From Pedobacter sp. (GTDB lineage Bacteria; Bacteroidota; Bacteroidia; Sphingobacteriales; Sphingobacteriaceae), in assembly GCA_031119475.1 (NCBI GenBank), contig JAVHXV010000001.1, forward strand, positions 481,016 to 545,015: DNA of 64,000 nt, written 5' to 3'. Of the stretch, positions 56,761-64,000 are shown in pieces. Every line of letters begins with the position of its first letter. The first letter of the stretch is position 1. The notes under the pieces were generated by a model that made no database searches, was not told the DNA's origin, and saw only the letters and a list, made by a program, of their open reading frames with translations. Made by a program: the position numbers and the translations under genes.

Positions 56761-58461
56761 CTACCAGAACCTCACATATAACATCGTTAAAATCAATAAG
56801 GTAATGACGATCATGGCCAAGATGCTTGGGGAGACCTTGAACATGCTCTTATCAATTTCAAAAGCCTTTGGATTGATTTTAGGCCCGGCCAAGCTTAATA
56901 CGATCATCACCAACATGGTAAAGGCAAATGCCCAGCCCATCCAGATCAGGAACGGAATTTCATAGACACCATTGCTGTTCAGGTAAGCCGTATAGAGCCA
57001 AGTTTCATGTCCAAACCAACTTGTGGCAAAGCTATTGAAGAAGATGGACATCACGATCCCCGTTAAGAGCCCCACTACGGCAGCTGTGCCCGTTGTCCTT
57101 TTCCAGAACATGCCCAAGATGAACATGGCAAATACACCCGGACTAATAAACCCGGTATATTTCTGGATAAAGGTAAATCCGCCTTCTCCGCCAATGCCAA
57201 GAAGATCTTTCCAGGTCAGCAATATCGAAATCACAATGGCCAACAAAATCGTGATGCGGCCTACGCGGACCATTTTCTTTTCTTCTGCTTCTTTGTTGAT
57301 GTATTTTTTATAGATATCAAGGGTGAAAATGGTAGAGATGCTGTTTGCCTTTCCGGCAAGGGAGGCAACAATGGCGGCTGTTAGGGCAGCCAGTGACAAT
57401 CCTTTGAGGCCAGTAGGGAGGAAGGTGAGGATGGCCGAGTAGGCATTATCCGCAACTACTTTGCCCGTAGGGGCCATTTCTGCCTGTAATGCGCCATTTC
57501 TGTGCAGCACGTAAGCCGCTATTCCAGGGAGCATGACAATAACAGGCATACCCAATTTTAAGAACCCGGCAAATAGAATTCCCTTTCTTGCTGTCTTCAG
57601 GTCAGCACCCAATGCCCTTTGTGTGATGTATTGGTTACATCCCCAATAATTTAGGTTCACAATCCATTGTCCGGCAAAATACATGGCAATACCTGGAAGT
57701 GATAGGTATTTGTTAATGTACTCTTGTGACGAGTTGGCATTTGGTTTTTCCAAAATCATTTTGAAATGGTCTGGCGAATCGTTCATTAAGACCTTAAAGC
57801 CTGCAATGGCATCCTTACCAAGTCCAAAGTGTTCACTTACCAAGGTTAGGGCGATATAGGTTGTTGCCAATCCGCCAACAATCAGTACGATGACCTGGAT
57901 CACATCTGTAAAACCGATCACCTTCATTCCGCCCAAGGTAATGATGAGGGCAAAAATGGCCAATCCGATCATCACATAGCCGAAATATGCTGGATTGATG
58001 ATACCACTGATGGCAATTGCCCCAAGGTAAAGGATAGAGGTCAGGTTAACAAAAATATAGAGGAACAGCCAGAATATAGCCATGATCAAGCTGACCGTTT
58101 CATTGTACCTGGTCTGCAAAAATTGCGGCATCGTAAAAATCTTGTTCTTCAGGTAGATGGGAATGAACCAGACCGCTACGATGATCAGGGCAATTGCAGC
58201 GATCCATTCATAGGCCGCTACCGCGATACCTACCGTAAATCCCTGTCCACTCATACCAATAAATTGCTCGGCAGAGATATTGGAAGCAATAAGCGATGCG
58301 CCGATTGCCCACCAGGTCAATGAGCCTTCTGCCAAAAAGAAATCATGGCTGCCTGAAACCGCCTTGTTTTTTTTGCGGCTATAGATCCAATAGCCATAAA
58401 AGGCAATCAGGATAAAGTAGATGATAAATACGGTAAAATCAACCGCGGTCAACTTGTTCAT
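56761..58461 (-). CDS. SSS-family sodium/sugar cotransporter
   Basis: A 566-residue protein with about 14 transmembrane helices. Motifs include DFTVFIIYFILIAFYGYWIY (TM1), LAEGSLTWWAIGASLIASNISAEQFIGMSG, the SGLT-like signature, and SLAGKANSISTIFTLDIYKKYI. It resembles the vSGLT-type galactose/sugar carriers. It is the last gene of the minus-strand arabinose unit, 49 nt after araA, so sodium-driven uptake of L-arabinose is the probable job. Confidence 0.9.
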   Translation of the reverse strand: MNKLTAVDFTVFIIYFILIAFYGYWIYSRKKNKAVSGSHDFFLAEGSLTWWAIGASLIASNISAEQFIGMSGQGFTVGIAVAAYEWIAAIALIIVAVWFIPIYLKNKIFTMPQFLQTRYNETVSLIMAIFWLFLYIFVNLTSILYLGAIAISGIINPAYFGYVMIGLAIFALIITLGGMKVIGFTDVIQVIVLIVGGLATTYIALTLVSEHFGLGKDAIAGFKVLMNDSPDHFKMILEKPNANSSQEYINKYLSLPGIAMYFAGQWIVNLNYWGCNQYITQRALGADLKTARKGILFAGFLKLGMPVIVMLPGIAAYVLHRNGALQAEMAPTGKVVADNAYSAILTFLPTGLKGLSLAALTAAIVASLAGKANSISTIFTLDIYKKYINKEAEEKKMVRVGRITILLAIVISILLTWKDLLGIGGEGGFTFIQKYTGFISPGVFAMFILGMFWKRTTGTAAVVGLLTGIVMSIFFNSFATSWFGHETWLYTAYLNSNGVYEIPFLIWMGWAFAFTMLVMIVLSLAGPKINPKAFEIDKSMFKVSPSILAMIVITLLILTMLYVRFW

Positions 58462-58510
58462 AGTGGTTCAATTTGCCCAGGCATGTCCCGGGTGGTTTAT
58501 TTTTGGTTAA

Positions 58511-60001
58511 TTATTTGTAATATACTTCATTCCAGTGCAATTCATTTCTAAATTGATCAATTTTTGTGTCTTCCCCAATACTTACGAACTCAACATCTGC
58601 AATATTGGCAAAATCAAGCAGGTGTGCGGTAGTCAAATTTTGGCTATACGCGGTATGGTGTGCCCCACCGGCATAAATCCAGGCCGCACAACCTGTCTTC
58701 ATATCCGGTAGTGGCTTCCATAATACCCTTGCAACTGGTAGTTTAGGCAGGTCATGTTTAGCTTCTACTGCTTTAACTTCATTTACCAACAGCCTAAATC
58801 TATTGCCCATATCGATCAATGAAGCGTTCAGTGCATCGCCTCCGGCAACATTGAAGACCAGACGTGCCGGATCAGCCTTGCCGCCAATGCCCAATGGGTG
58901 GACTTCCAATTTTGGCCTTCCCTTGGCCAAGGAGGCATCAATTTCAAGCATATGCGATCCCAATACCATCTCGTTGGTCGGATCGAAATGATAGGTATAG
59001 TCTTCCATAAAGGCATTACCACCATCAAGGCCAGCGCCCATGACCTTACAGGCGCGCACCAAGGCTGCAGTTTTCCAATCGCCTTCGCCAGCAAAACCAT
59101 AGCCGGCGGCCATTAATCTTTGGGCGGCAATGCCTGGCAGCTGGACCATCCCATGCAGGTCTTCGAATGTGTCTGAGAATCCTTTAAAATTCCCATCTTT
59201 TAAAAAGCGGTGGAGACCGATTTCAATTTTTGCGGCATCATAAACGGCCTGATGTTTTGCACCGCCTGTCCTAAGTTCGGCAGCCATATCATAGCTTTCT
59301 TCATATTCCGCGATCAATTCCTTAACGGCCTGATCGCTGCTACTGTTAATGATGTCTACCAGATCGCCAATGCCGTAGGTGTTTACAGAAAAGCCAAACT
59401 TCATTTCAGCTTCTACTTTGTCGCCCTCAGTAACAGCTACATATCGCATGTTATCACCAAACCGGGCAAACTTGGCTCCTTGCCAATCGTTCCATCCTGC
59501 GGCAGCACGGCACCAGGTATTGATCTGGTCAATGACACCTTCATCCTGCCAATGGCCCACCGCCACTTTCCGGTCCTTGCGCATCCTGGTCACTATGAAG
59601 CCGAACTCACGGTCGCCATGGGCGCTCTGGTTCAGGTTCATGAAATCCATATCGATGTCATTCCATGGAATGTCCCTATTAAATTGGGTATGGAGATGCA
59701 ATAAGGGCTTTTGTAGGATATTTAATCCCCTGATCCACATCTTGGCCGGAGAAAAAGTATGCATCCAGGTAATGACCCCAATACAATTTTTAGCGGTATT
59801 GGCCTGTAATAAGGTCTCAAAAATCTCTTCAGGAGTTTTAACGATAGGCTTGTATACCACCGCCACTGGTATTTTGTCGTGCTTGTTGAAGAAATCAGCC
59901 ACTTGCTGTGCATGGGAAGCCACTTGTTTCAAGGTTTCTTCGCCATATAAATGTTGTGTTCCGGTAATGAACCAAACTTCGAATGTCTTTAGATTGATCA
60001 C
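58511..60001 (-). CDS. araA: L-arabinose isomerase
   Basis: A 496-residue cytoplasmic enzyme that converts L-arabinose to L-ribulose. The N-terminus [21 protein letters not shown] is diagnostic. Catalytic and metal-binding blocks are present: [14 protein letters not shown] and [13 protein letters not shown] (the two Glu), GSHMLEI and [10 protein letters not shown] (the two His). Length matches E. coli AraA. It follows araD after a 100-nt spacer containing a palindromic repeat, so its transcription may be uneven relative to araBD. Confidence 0.96.
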   Translation of the reverse strand: MINLKTFEVWFITGTQHLYGEETLKQVASHAQQVADFFNKHDKIPVAVVYKPIVKTPEEIFETLLQANTAKNCIGVITWMHTFSPAKMWIRGLNILQKPLLHLHTQFNRDIPWNDIDMDFMNLNQSAHGDREFGFIVTRMRKDRKVAVGHWQDEGVIDQINTWCRAAAGWNDWQGAKFARFGDNMRYVAVTEGDKVEAEMKFGFSVNTYGIGDLVDIINSSSDQAVKELIAEYEESYDMAAELRTGGAKHQAVYDAAKIEIGLHRFLKDGNFKGFSDTFEDLHGMVQLPGIAAQRLMAAGYGFAGEGDWKTAALVRACKVMGAGLDGGNAFMEDYTYHFDPTNEMVLGSHMLEIDASLAKGRPKLEVHPLGIGGKADPARLVFNVAGGDALNASLIDMGNRFRLLVNEVKAVEAKHDLPKLPVARVLWKPLPDMKTGCAAWIYAGGAHHTAYSQNLTTAHLLDFANIADVEFVSIGEDTKIDQFRNELHWNEVYYK

Positions 60002-60101
60002 TGGTTAAATTTTTGACTGGTTAATTGTTTAATTGTTTAACTGGTTAATTGCCTTGCAGCACATTAGCGTAACTGCAGGTAACTATGAACTGTGAACTAA
60101 A
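60002..60101 (-). repeat. araD-araA spacer with TTAACCAGT-type units and palindromic repeat
   Basis: The spacer has repeated GGTTAATTG/TTTAATTGTTTAA units at 60003-60050, then a copy of the palindromic repeat at 60052-60080 (CCTTGCAGCACATTA then GCGTAACTGCAGGT), in the opposite orientation to the copies at 54125 and 55373. It may shape or partly end the araBD mRNA before araA. Confidence 0.65.
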
Positions 60102-60800
60102 TCACTTCTGGCCATAATACGCATCTGAACCATGTTTGCGTTCGAAATGCTTTTTGATCAGGGAATCTTTTAATCGTGGTGCCTGCAGGCTGATTTGTTG
60201 GGTTAAAATGGCCATCTGGGCAACTGCTTCCAGTACGGCGCTGTTATAGACTGCTTTTTCTGCGGTTTTGCCCCAAGTAAATGGCGCATGGTTACCAACA
60301 AGGATCATTTCAACTTCCTGATGGTTTAAGCCTAATTTGTTAAAATGGTTGATGATCTGAAATCCGGTTTCATGTTCATAGTTGCCTTTGATCATTTCAT
60401 CTTCCATAGGTGGCGCGCAGGGAATATCCACGGTTAAATGATCGGCATGGGTCGTTCCATAGATCGGGATGGGCATCTGGGCCTGTGCCCAAGCGGTAGC
60501 ATAGGTAGAATGTGTATGTACGATTCCGGCTATGTCAGCCCAATTCTTGTACAGTACGGCATGTGTTTTCGTGTCTGATGAGGGGCGGAGCTTTCCTTCG
60601 ACTGTTTGTCCGTCGAAATCGACAATGACCATGTGATCTGGTGTAAGTTCCGCATAGGGCACACCGCTCGGCTTAATGGCAAATAAGCCCTGCTTTTGGT
60701 CGGCCGCACTCACATTGCCAAATGTAAACAATACCAGGTTGAGCTTTGGCAGCTGCATATTGGCGTGATAGGCTTGTTCCTTTAGATCTTGATAACTCAT
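60102..60800 (-). CDS. araD: L-ribulose-5-phosphate 4-epimerase
   Basis: A 232-residue class II aldolase-fold enzyme that makes D-xylulose 5-phosphate, the last step of the isomerase route. The motifs are TFGNVSAADQ, the phosphate-site region KPSGVPYAEL, the zinc His pair in VHTHSTYATAWAQ, and GNHAPFTWGKTAEKAV with the third zinc His. The size is typical for AraD. Its start overlaps the end of araB by 4 nt. Confidence 0.95.
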   Translation of the reverse strand: MSYQDLKEQAYHANMQLPKLNLVLFTFGNVSAADQKQGLFAIKPSGVPYAELTPDHMVIVDFDGQTVEGKLRPSSDTKTHAVLYKNWADIAGIVHTHSTYATAWAQAQMPIPIYGTTHADHLTVDIPCAPPMEDEMIKGNYEHETGFQIINHFNKLGLNHQEVEMILVGNHAPFTWGKTAEKAVYNSAVLEAVAQMAILTQQISLQAPRLKDSLIKKHFERKHGSDAYYGQK

Positions 60801-62497
60801 GATAGGTAAGGTTTTACGTCCTTTTTGTTGTATTTTTCGATGTACCTTCCGAGTGCCAGGTATTGTTGGTAATGTTCACGGTACATTTTCTGTTTTTTAC
60901 GGTTGGGCTGGTATTCCTTTTCAAATCCCGTTCCCATGGCATCCATTGCGGCTTCCACGTTAGGGTAAACGCCTGCTATAACTGCGGCAAACATGGCGGC
61001 ACCCAGTGCGCAGGTGTGTTCAAAGCGATGGATCAGGATTGGCATTTCGAGAATATCGGCCATCATTTGCATCACATAGGGCGATTTTTTTGCCACTCCA
61101 CCAATGCCGATAATGCCATGCACCGGAATATCTTGTTCCTTATAGCATTCGATGATGCTTTTTGCGCCAAAGCAGGTAGCTTCTGCCAGTGCCCTAAATA
61201 GGCTAGGGGCATCTGTGCCCAAGTTCAGTCCGGTAATGGCGCCTTTGAGTTCCTGGTTTTGGATGGGGGTTCTACGGCCATTGAGCCAGTCGACCGCTAT
61301 TTCGTGGTAATCTCCATCGCCCAAAGCAGCTGCCTGCTCACTTAAAGTGGAGATGATCTTGCTTTCCAATTCTTCTTTCAGTGCCTGAGCAGTAGCAGGG
61401 TCGATCAATGTGCTCTGTGCCAATAAATTGTTCAGCGGCCAGCTGATCAGGTTTTTAAACCAGGCATATACATCGCCAAAGGCAGATTGTCCGGCTTCAA
61501 GTCCAATCAGGTCAGGGATAATCGATCCATCTACCTGTCCACAGATACCTTTGACCAGTTTGCCTTCCATTTCTGCTTTAGGGATGACTACCATGTCGCA
61601 CGTACTGGTGCCGATCACCTTGCTTACGAAATAAGGTTTGATCTGCCCGCCTACGGCACCCATGTGGGCATCGAAAGCACCTACGCCTACCCATACATCT
61701 GTAGTTAAGCCTAACTTTTCGGCCCATTCAGCGCTCAATTTTCCGGCAGCAACAGCTGAAGTATAGGTTTCATCGAATAACCTGGCCCTAAATCCTTTCA
61801 ATAATGGATCAAGACTGGCAAAGAATTCCTCAGGAGGCAGGCCTCCAAATTCCTCCGCCCACAGGGCTTTATGTCCGGCTGCGCACCTGCTTCTTTTCAT
61901 CTGTTTGACATCGGTTTCGCCACAAAGCAGGAAAGGAAGCCAATCGCACTGTTCGGCCCAGGAGTAGATGCCATTCCTCACTGCCCTGTCTTCGCGCAGT
62001 ACATGTAAAAGTTTTGACCAGAACCATTCAGAGGAGTAGATGCCACCAGAATATTGGAGATAGTCGGTTTCAAATTTTTCGGCGTGCGCATTGATTTCAT
62101 TTGCTTCCTTAATTGCCGTATGGTCTTTCCAAAGCACAAACATGGCATTTGGATTTTCTTCAAAACCTGGTTTAAGCGATAGCGGAACGCCATGCCCATC
62201 AACAGCGATTGGGGTAGAGCCTGTTGTATCGACCGAAATGCTCCTGATTTTTTGGGCAATGGCCGGATCACCTGATTTTTGAAGGCAGGCTTTGATCGTA
62301 TGGATTAATCCTTCTATATAATCTAAGGGATGCTGCCTGAATTGATTCTTTGCCGGGTTGCAGTAAAGGCCTTTCTGCCATCGGGGATAAAGGAATACGG
62401 CGGAGGAGATTTCATTGCCATTAGCGGCATCAACCAAAACCGAACGCACAGAGTCCGTTCCATAGTCTACGCCGATTACATAGTTTGCTTCGTTCAT
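60797..62497 (-). CDS. araB: L-ribulokinase
   Basis: A 566-residue FGGY-family kinase that phosphorylates L-ribulose. VIGVDYGTDSVRSVLVDA marks the N-terminal ATPase domain and DTTGSTPIAVD the substrate region; GIIGIGGVAKKSPYVMQMMAD is the C-terminal FGGY/ATPase motif. Length fits the long bacterial ribulokinase type. It is the first ara gene on the minus strand and is preceded by 163 nt that presumably hold the ara promoter, where I see no exact -7 consensus. Confidence 0.95.
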   Translation of the reverse strand: MNEANYVIGVDYGTDSVRSVLVDAANGNEISSAVFLYPRWQKGLYCNPAKNQFRQHPLDYIEGLIHTIKACLQKSGDPAIAQKIRSISVDTTGSTPIAVDGHGVPLSLKPGFEENPNAMFVLWKDHTAIKEANEINAHAEKFETDYLQYSGGIYSSEWFWSKLLHVLREDRAVRNGIYSWAEQCDWLPFLLCGETDVKQMKRSRCAAGHKALWAEEFGGLPPEEFFASLDPLLKGFRARLFDETYTSAVAAGKLSAEWAEKLGLTTDVWVGVGAFDAHMGAVGGQIKPYFVSKVIGTSTCDMVVIPKAEMEGKLVKGICGQVDGSIIPDLIGLEAGQSAFGDVYAWFKNLISWPLNNLLAQSTLIDPATAQALKEELESKIISTLSEQAAALGDGDYHEIAVDWLNGRRTPIQNQELKGAITGLNLGTDAPSLFRALAEATCFGAKSIIECYKEQDIPVHGIIGIGGVAKKSPYVMQMMADILEMPILIHRFEHTCALGAAMFAAVIAGVYPNVEAAMDAMGTGFEKEYQPNRKKQKMYREHYQQYLALGRYIEKYNKKDVKPYLS

Positions 62498-62591
62498 ACA
62501 GATTAATAAATGTCTAATTAACGTTTATTTATTTGAAATAAAAAATTTTTATTCAAAAACTCAATCTGTTAAAGTTACATGGATAGCTAAA

Positions 62592-62640
62592 GATCTGGGG
62601 GTTATCAGTCTGAGCTCTTGAAGGTCAACAACCCCGGATC
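62592..62640 (-). terminator. Weak hairpin between the CE1-like esterase gene and araB
   Basis: GATCTGGGGGTT and AACCCCGGATC form an imperfect inverted repeat with a loop of about 26 nt. It lies just after the esterase stop on the minus strand. There is no strong T-tract, so it is only a possible terminator or regulator site. Confidence 0.3.
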
Positions 62641-62660
62641 AATATCAATAACGTTAAAGC

Positions 62661-63515
62661 TTATTCATAATGGAAGGCCGTTGAAACAAACTCTAGGACC
62701 AGGGGCAGGGCAGAACGCCAGTAGGTCCAGGTATGGCCGCCATCACGCACCCGGTATTCGTGCGGAATGTTCTTTTTGCGCATCATGATGTGCACCATTT
62801 CATTGCCTTCATATAAGAAATCATCATCGCCACAATCGATATACCAGCGCACCTGATTTTTCTGCTTGTCTGGCATGCTGCTGATCATCCCCATGATGGT
62901 CTGTTCATTAAAAGTTTTGAGGATCAGGGAATCGGCAATATTTGGACTGTTCTTAAACATGGACTTATAATTTTCGAGGCTTGTGGTACCTACCGAGGCA
63001 CTTAATGGGCAGGCAGAAGAAAACATATCCGGATGCTTGAGGGCATAATAGAAAGAACCTCCACCGCCCATTGATAGTCCGGCTACCGCCCTAAAACGTT
63101 TATCGGCCTTAACACGGTAGTTTTTCTCAATGTATGGAATCAATTCCTTGAAGAAAAATTCTTCATAGCTCCAATCGGGCTGATTGTAATAGCCCTGCTT
63201 GGCTCCGCCGGCATCTGGTGTAACGATGATCATGGGCGTGGCACTACCGGAAAGAATGGCTTTCGTAGCGATCGTATTCAGCTCCCCAAATTGGGTCCAT
63301 CCACTTTGGCTATCGCCTGCACCATGCAAAAGGTAGAGTACGGGATAACTGCGGTTTGAAGTTTCATAATCTGGAGGCAGATAAATGGCGAATTTCCGTT
63401 CCATTTTTAGGATCTTGCTGGGAAAACTTACGTTGTCGTAGATTTTCCCTGTCTGTGCAAAAGCTGAGCTGAGGAGAAATAAAAATAAGAATGGGAGCGA
63501 TAAAGATTTTTTCAT
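62661..63515 (-). CDS. Secreted CE1-type (feruloyl/acetyl) esterase
   Basis: A 284-residue protein with a signal peptide (1-20, ending SAFAQ). It is an esterase-D/feruloyl-esterase-type alpha/beta hydrolase: YPVLYLLHGAGDSQSGW, nucleophile Ser in AGLSMGGGGS, Asp in DCGDDDFLYEGN and His in DGGHTWTYWRSAL. CE1 enzymes remove ferulic or acetyl esters from arabinose side chains, which fits the neighbouring ara genes. It is separated from araB by 163 nt. Confidence 0.85.
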   Translation of the reverse strand: MKKSLSLPFLFLFLLSSAFAQTGKIYDNVSFPSKILKMERKFAIYLPPDYETSNRSYPVLYLLHGAGDSQSGWTQFGELNTIATKAILSGSATPMIIVTPDAGGAKQGYYNQPDWSYEEFFFKELIPYIEKNYRVKADKRFRAVAGLSMGGGGSFYYALKHPDMFSSACPLSASVGTTSLENYKSMFKNSPNIADSLILKTFNEQTIMGMISSMPDKQKNQVRWYIDCGDDDFLYEGNEMVHIMMRKKNIPHEYRVRDGGHTWTYWRSALPLVLEFVSTAFHYE

Positions 63516-63681
63516 GATCTGGTTTTTTGGTTAATGCTAATTTAGCATTTATAAATGTATTAATGTATATACAAATAATAGGCATGGCTATAGAAATCGT
63601 TAAAATAAATGCGGTACCAAAAGTTTTTTAACCTCTGTTTTAATGGGTTAAGTGCTATTTTCAAAAAAAAAGAAGTCAGGT

Positions 63682-63712
63682 TTTGCAGAATTAATCAGCA
63701 TTCGTACCTTTG
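63682..63712 (+). promoter_or_regulatory. Bacteroidota sigma-A-type promoter of the tRNA-Ser gene
   Basis: TTTG with TTG at 63683-63685, then exactly 19 nt, then TACCTTTG at 63705-63712. This matches TTTG-N19-TAnnTTTG and lies 5 nt before the tRNA. Confidence 0.88.
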
Positions 63713-63716
63713 CGCC

Positions 63717-63801
63717 GGAGAGTTGGCAGAGTGGTCGAATGCGGCAGTCTTGAAAACTGTTGACTGTAACAGGTCCGGGGGTTCGAATCCCTCACTCTCC
63801 G
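63717..63801 (+). tRNA. tRNA-Ser (anticodon TGA)
   Basis: The acceptor stem GGAGAGT pairs with ACTCTCC, with discriminator G at 63801. The anticodon loop CTTGAAA gives TGA, reading UCA and related Ser codons. A long variable arm (around TGACTGTAACAGGTC) and the T-arm GGGGGTTCGAATCCCTC confirm a class II tRNA. CCA is not encoded. Confidence 0.95.
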
Positions 63802-63844
63802 CAAGCAAATGCTGCCCAATAGGGCGGCATTTTTTGTTCCAGTC
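63791..63844 (+). repeat. Direct repeat, copy 1: tRNA 3' end plus terminator
   Basis: Starting in the tRNA T-arm/acceptor region and running through its terminator, this stretch is repeated at 63947-64000 without visible differences, 156 nt downstream. Confidence 0.85.
63809..63836 (+). terminator. Rho-independent terminator of tRNA-Ser
   Basis: ATGCTGCCC, a 3-nt loop-like AAT, then GGGCGGCAT and TTTTTT. The stem has one G-T wobble and is followed by a T-run. Confidence 0.85.
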
Positions 63845-63946
63845 GAGCTGAGCATGCTTGAGCGAAGACTAACATAAATGCCGATCGAGCGCAGCGACTA
63901 AGCATTTGCTTGGACGACCCCCCCTTCGGGATCACCGGGGGTAATC

Positions 63947-64000
63947 CTCACTCTCCGCAAGCAAATGCTGCCCAATAGGGCGGCATTTTTTGTTCCAGTC
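63947..64000 (+). repeat. Direct repeat, copy 2 (cut by the window end)
   Basis: Second copy of the tRNA 3'-end/terminator segment. It lacks the rest of the tRNA, starts with CTCACTCTCCGC and includes a second copy of the terminator hairpin. It probably continues beyond the window. Confidence 0.85.

Noticed and set aside
59379..60008. 209-codon + strand ORF
   Set aside because: It is antisense to araA, which is certain.
62498..62600. Consensus promoter for araB
   Set aside because: AT-rich, but no TAnnTTTG with a TTG at suitable distance was found on the minus strand.
63609..63851. 80-codon ORF on the + strand
   Set aside because: It reads through the tRNA-Ser gene and its terminator; the peptide is the usual translation of a tRNA-Ser sequence.

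Overview
The window reads as a chromosomal segment of a Bacteroidota species, most likely Pedobacter or a close Sphingobacteriaceae relative. The reasons are the gene families (GH78, GH106, GH127, DUF3826, DUF5703, STN-domain proteins, FucP-type permease), the many Sec signal peptides and lipoboxes on glycosidases, and a textbook Bacteroidota promoter (TTTG, 19 nt, TACCTTTG) in front of a tRNA-Ser gene at the right end. The genus is an inference; the phylum is well supported.

Region A (1-24134, + strand) is one nearly gap-free run of secreted glycan-degrading enzymes: a 5'-truncated DUF6298-like protein, a GH140 apiosidase-like lipoprotein, a GH43-like lipoprotein, two sialidase-fold propellers, an SGNH acetylesterase, a GH2, two GH78-type rhamnosidases, a DUF3826 protein, an esterase with an STN domain, a Tat-exported sugar isomerase-like barrel, a beta-helix protein fused to an L-rhamnose mutarotase domain, a Gfo/Idh/MocA oxidoreductase and an SSS symporter. 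An IclR regulator (minus strand, 24140-24916) closes it.

Region B (25134-55205, + strand) starts with GH78, a beta-propeller glycosidase and GH2. It then holds an unusual intracellular cassette: two ABC-type solute-binding proteins without signal peptides interleaved with two CaiB/BaiF CoA-transferases, then a Gfo/Idh/MocA oxidoreductase and a MaoC-like hydratase. A FucP-type permease, GH106 and GH127 follow. Next comes a second metabolic module: a RuBisCO-like protein, a DUF1537 sugar-acid kinase, an Asp/Glu-racemase-fold protein and a BASS-type transporter. The region ends with another acetylesterase, a DUF5703 protein, a fucose-dehydrogenase-like SDR and a zinc alcohol dehydrogenase.

Region C (55206-56760) is AT-rich and holds a HicB/HicA-like toxin-antitoxin pair in sparse intergenic DNA. 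Region D (56761-63515, minus strand) is an L-arabinose unit: CE1-type esterase, araB, araD, araA and an SSS sugar symporter. The right edge has tRNA-Ser(UGA), its promoter and terminator, and a direct duplication of the tRNA 3' end plus terminator.

Taken together, the extracellular enzymes (GH140, GH106, GH127, GH78, beta-helix/GH141-like, GH2, sialidase fold, acetylesterases) resemble the set known for rhamnogalacturonan-II and other branched pectin. The intracellular modules then look like routes for the unusual monosaccharides so released. The RLP plus DUF1537 pair matches known D-apiose catabolism, and the CoA-transferase cassette is a candidate for an undescribed sugar-acid pathway. No SusC/SusD pair, hybrid two-component sensor or ABC permease is present in the window.
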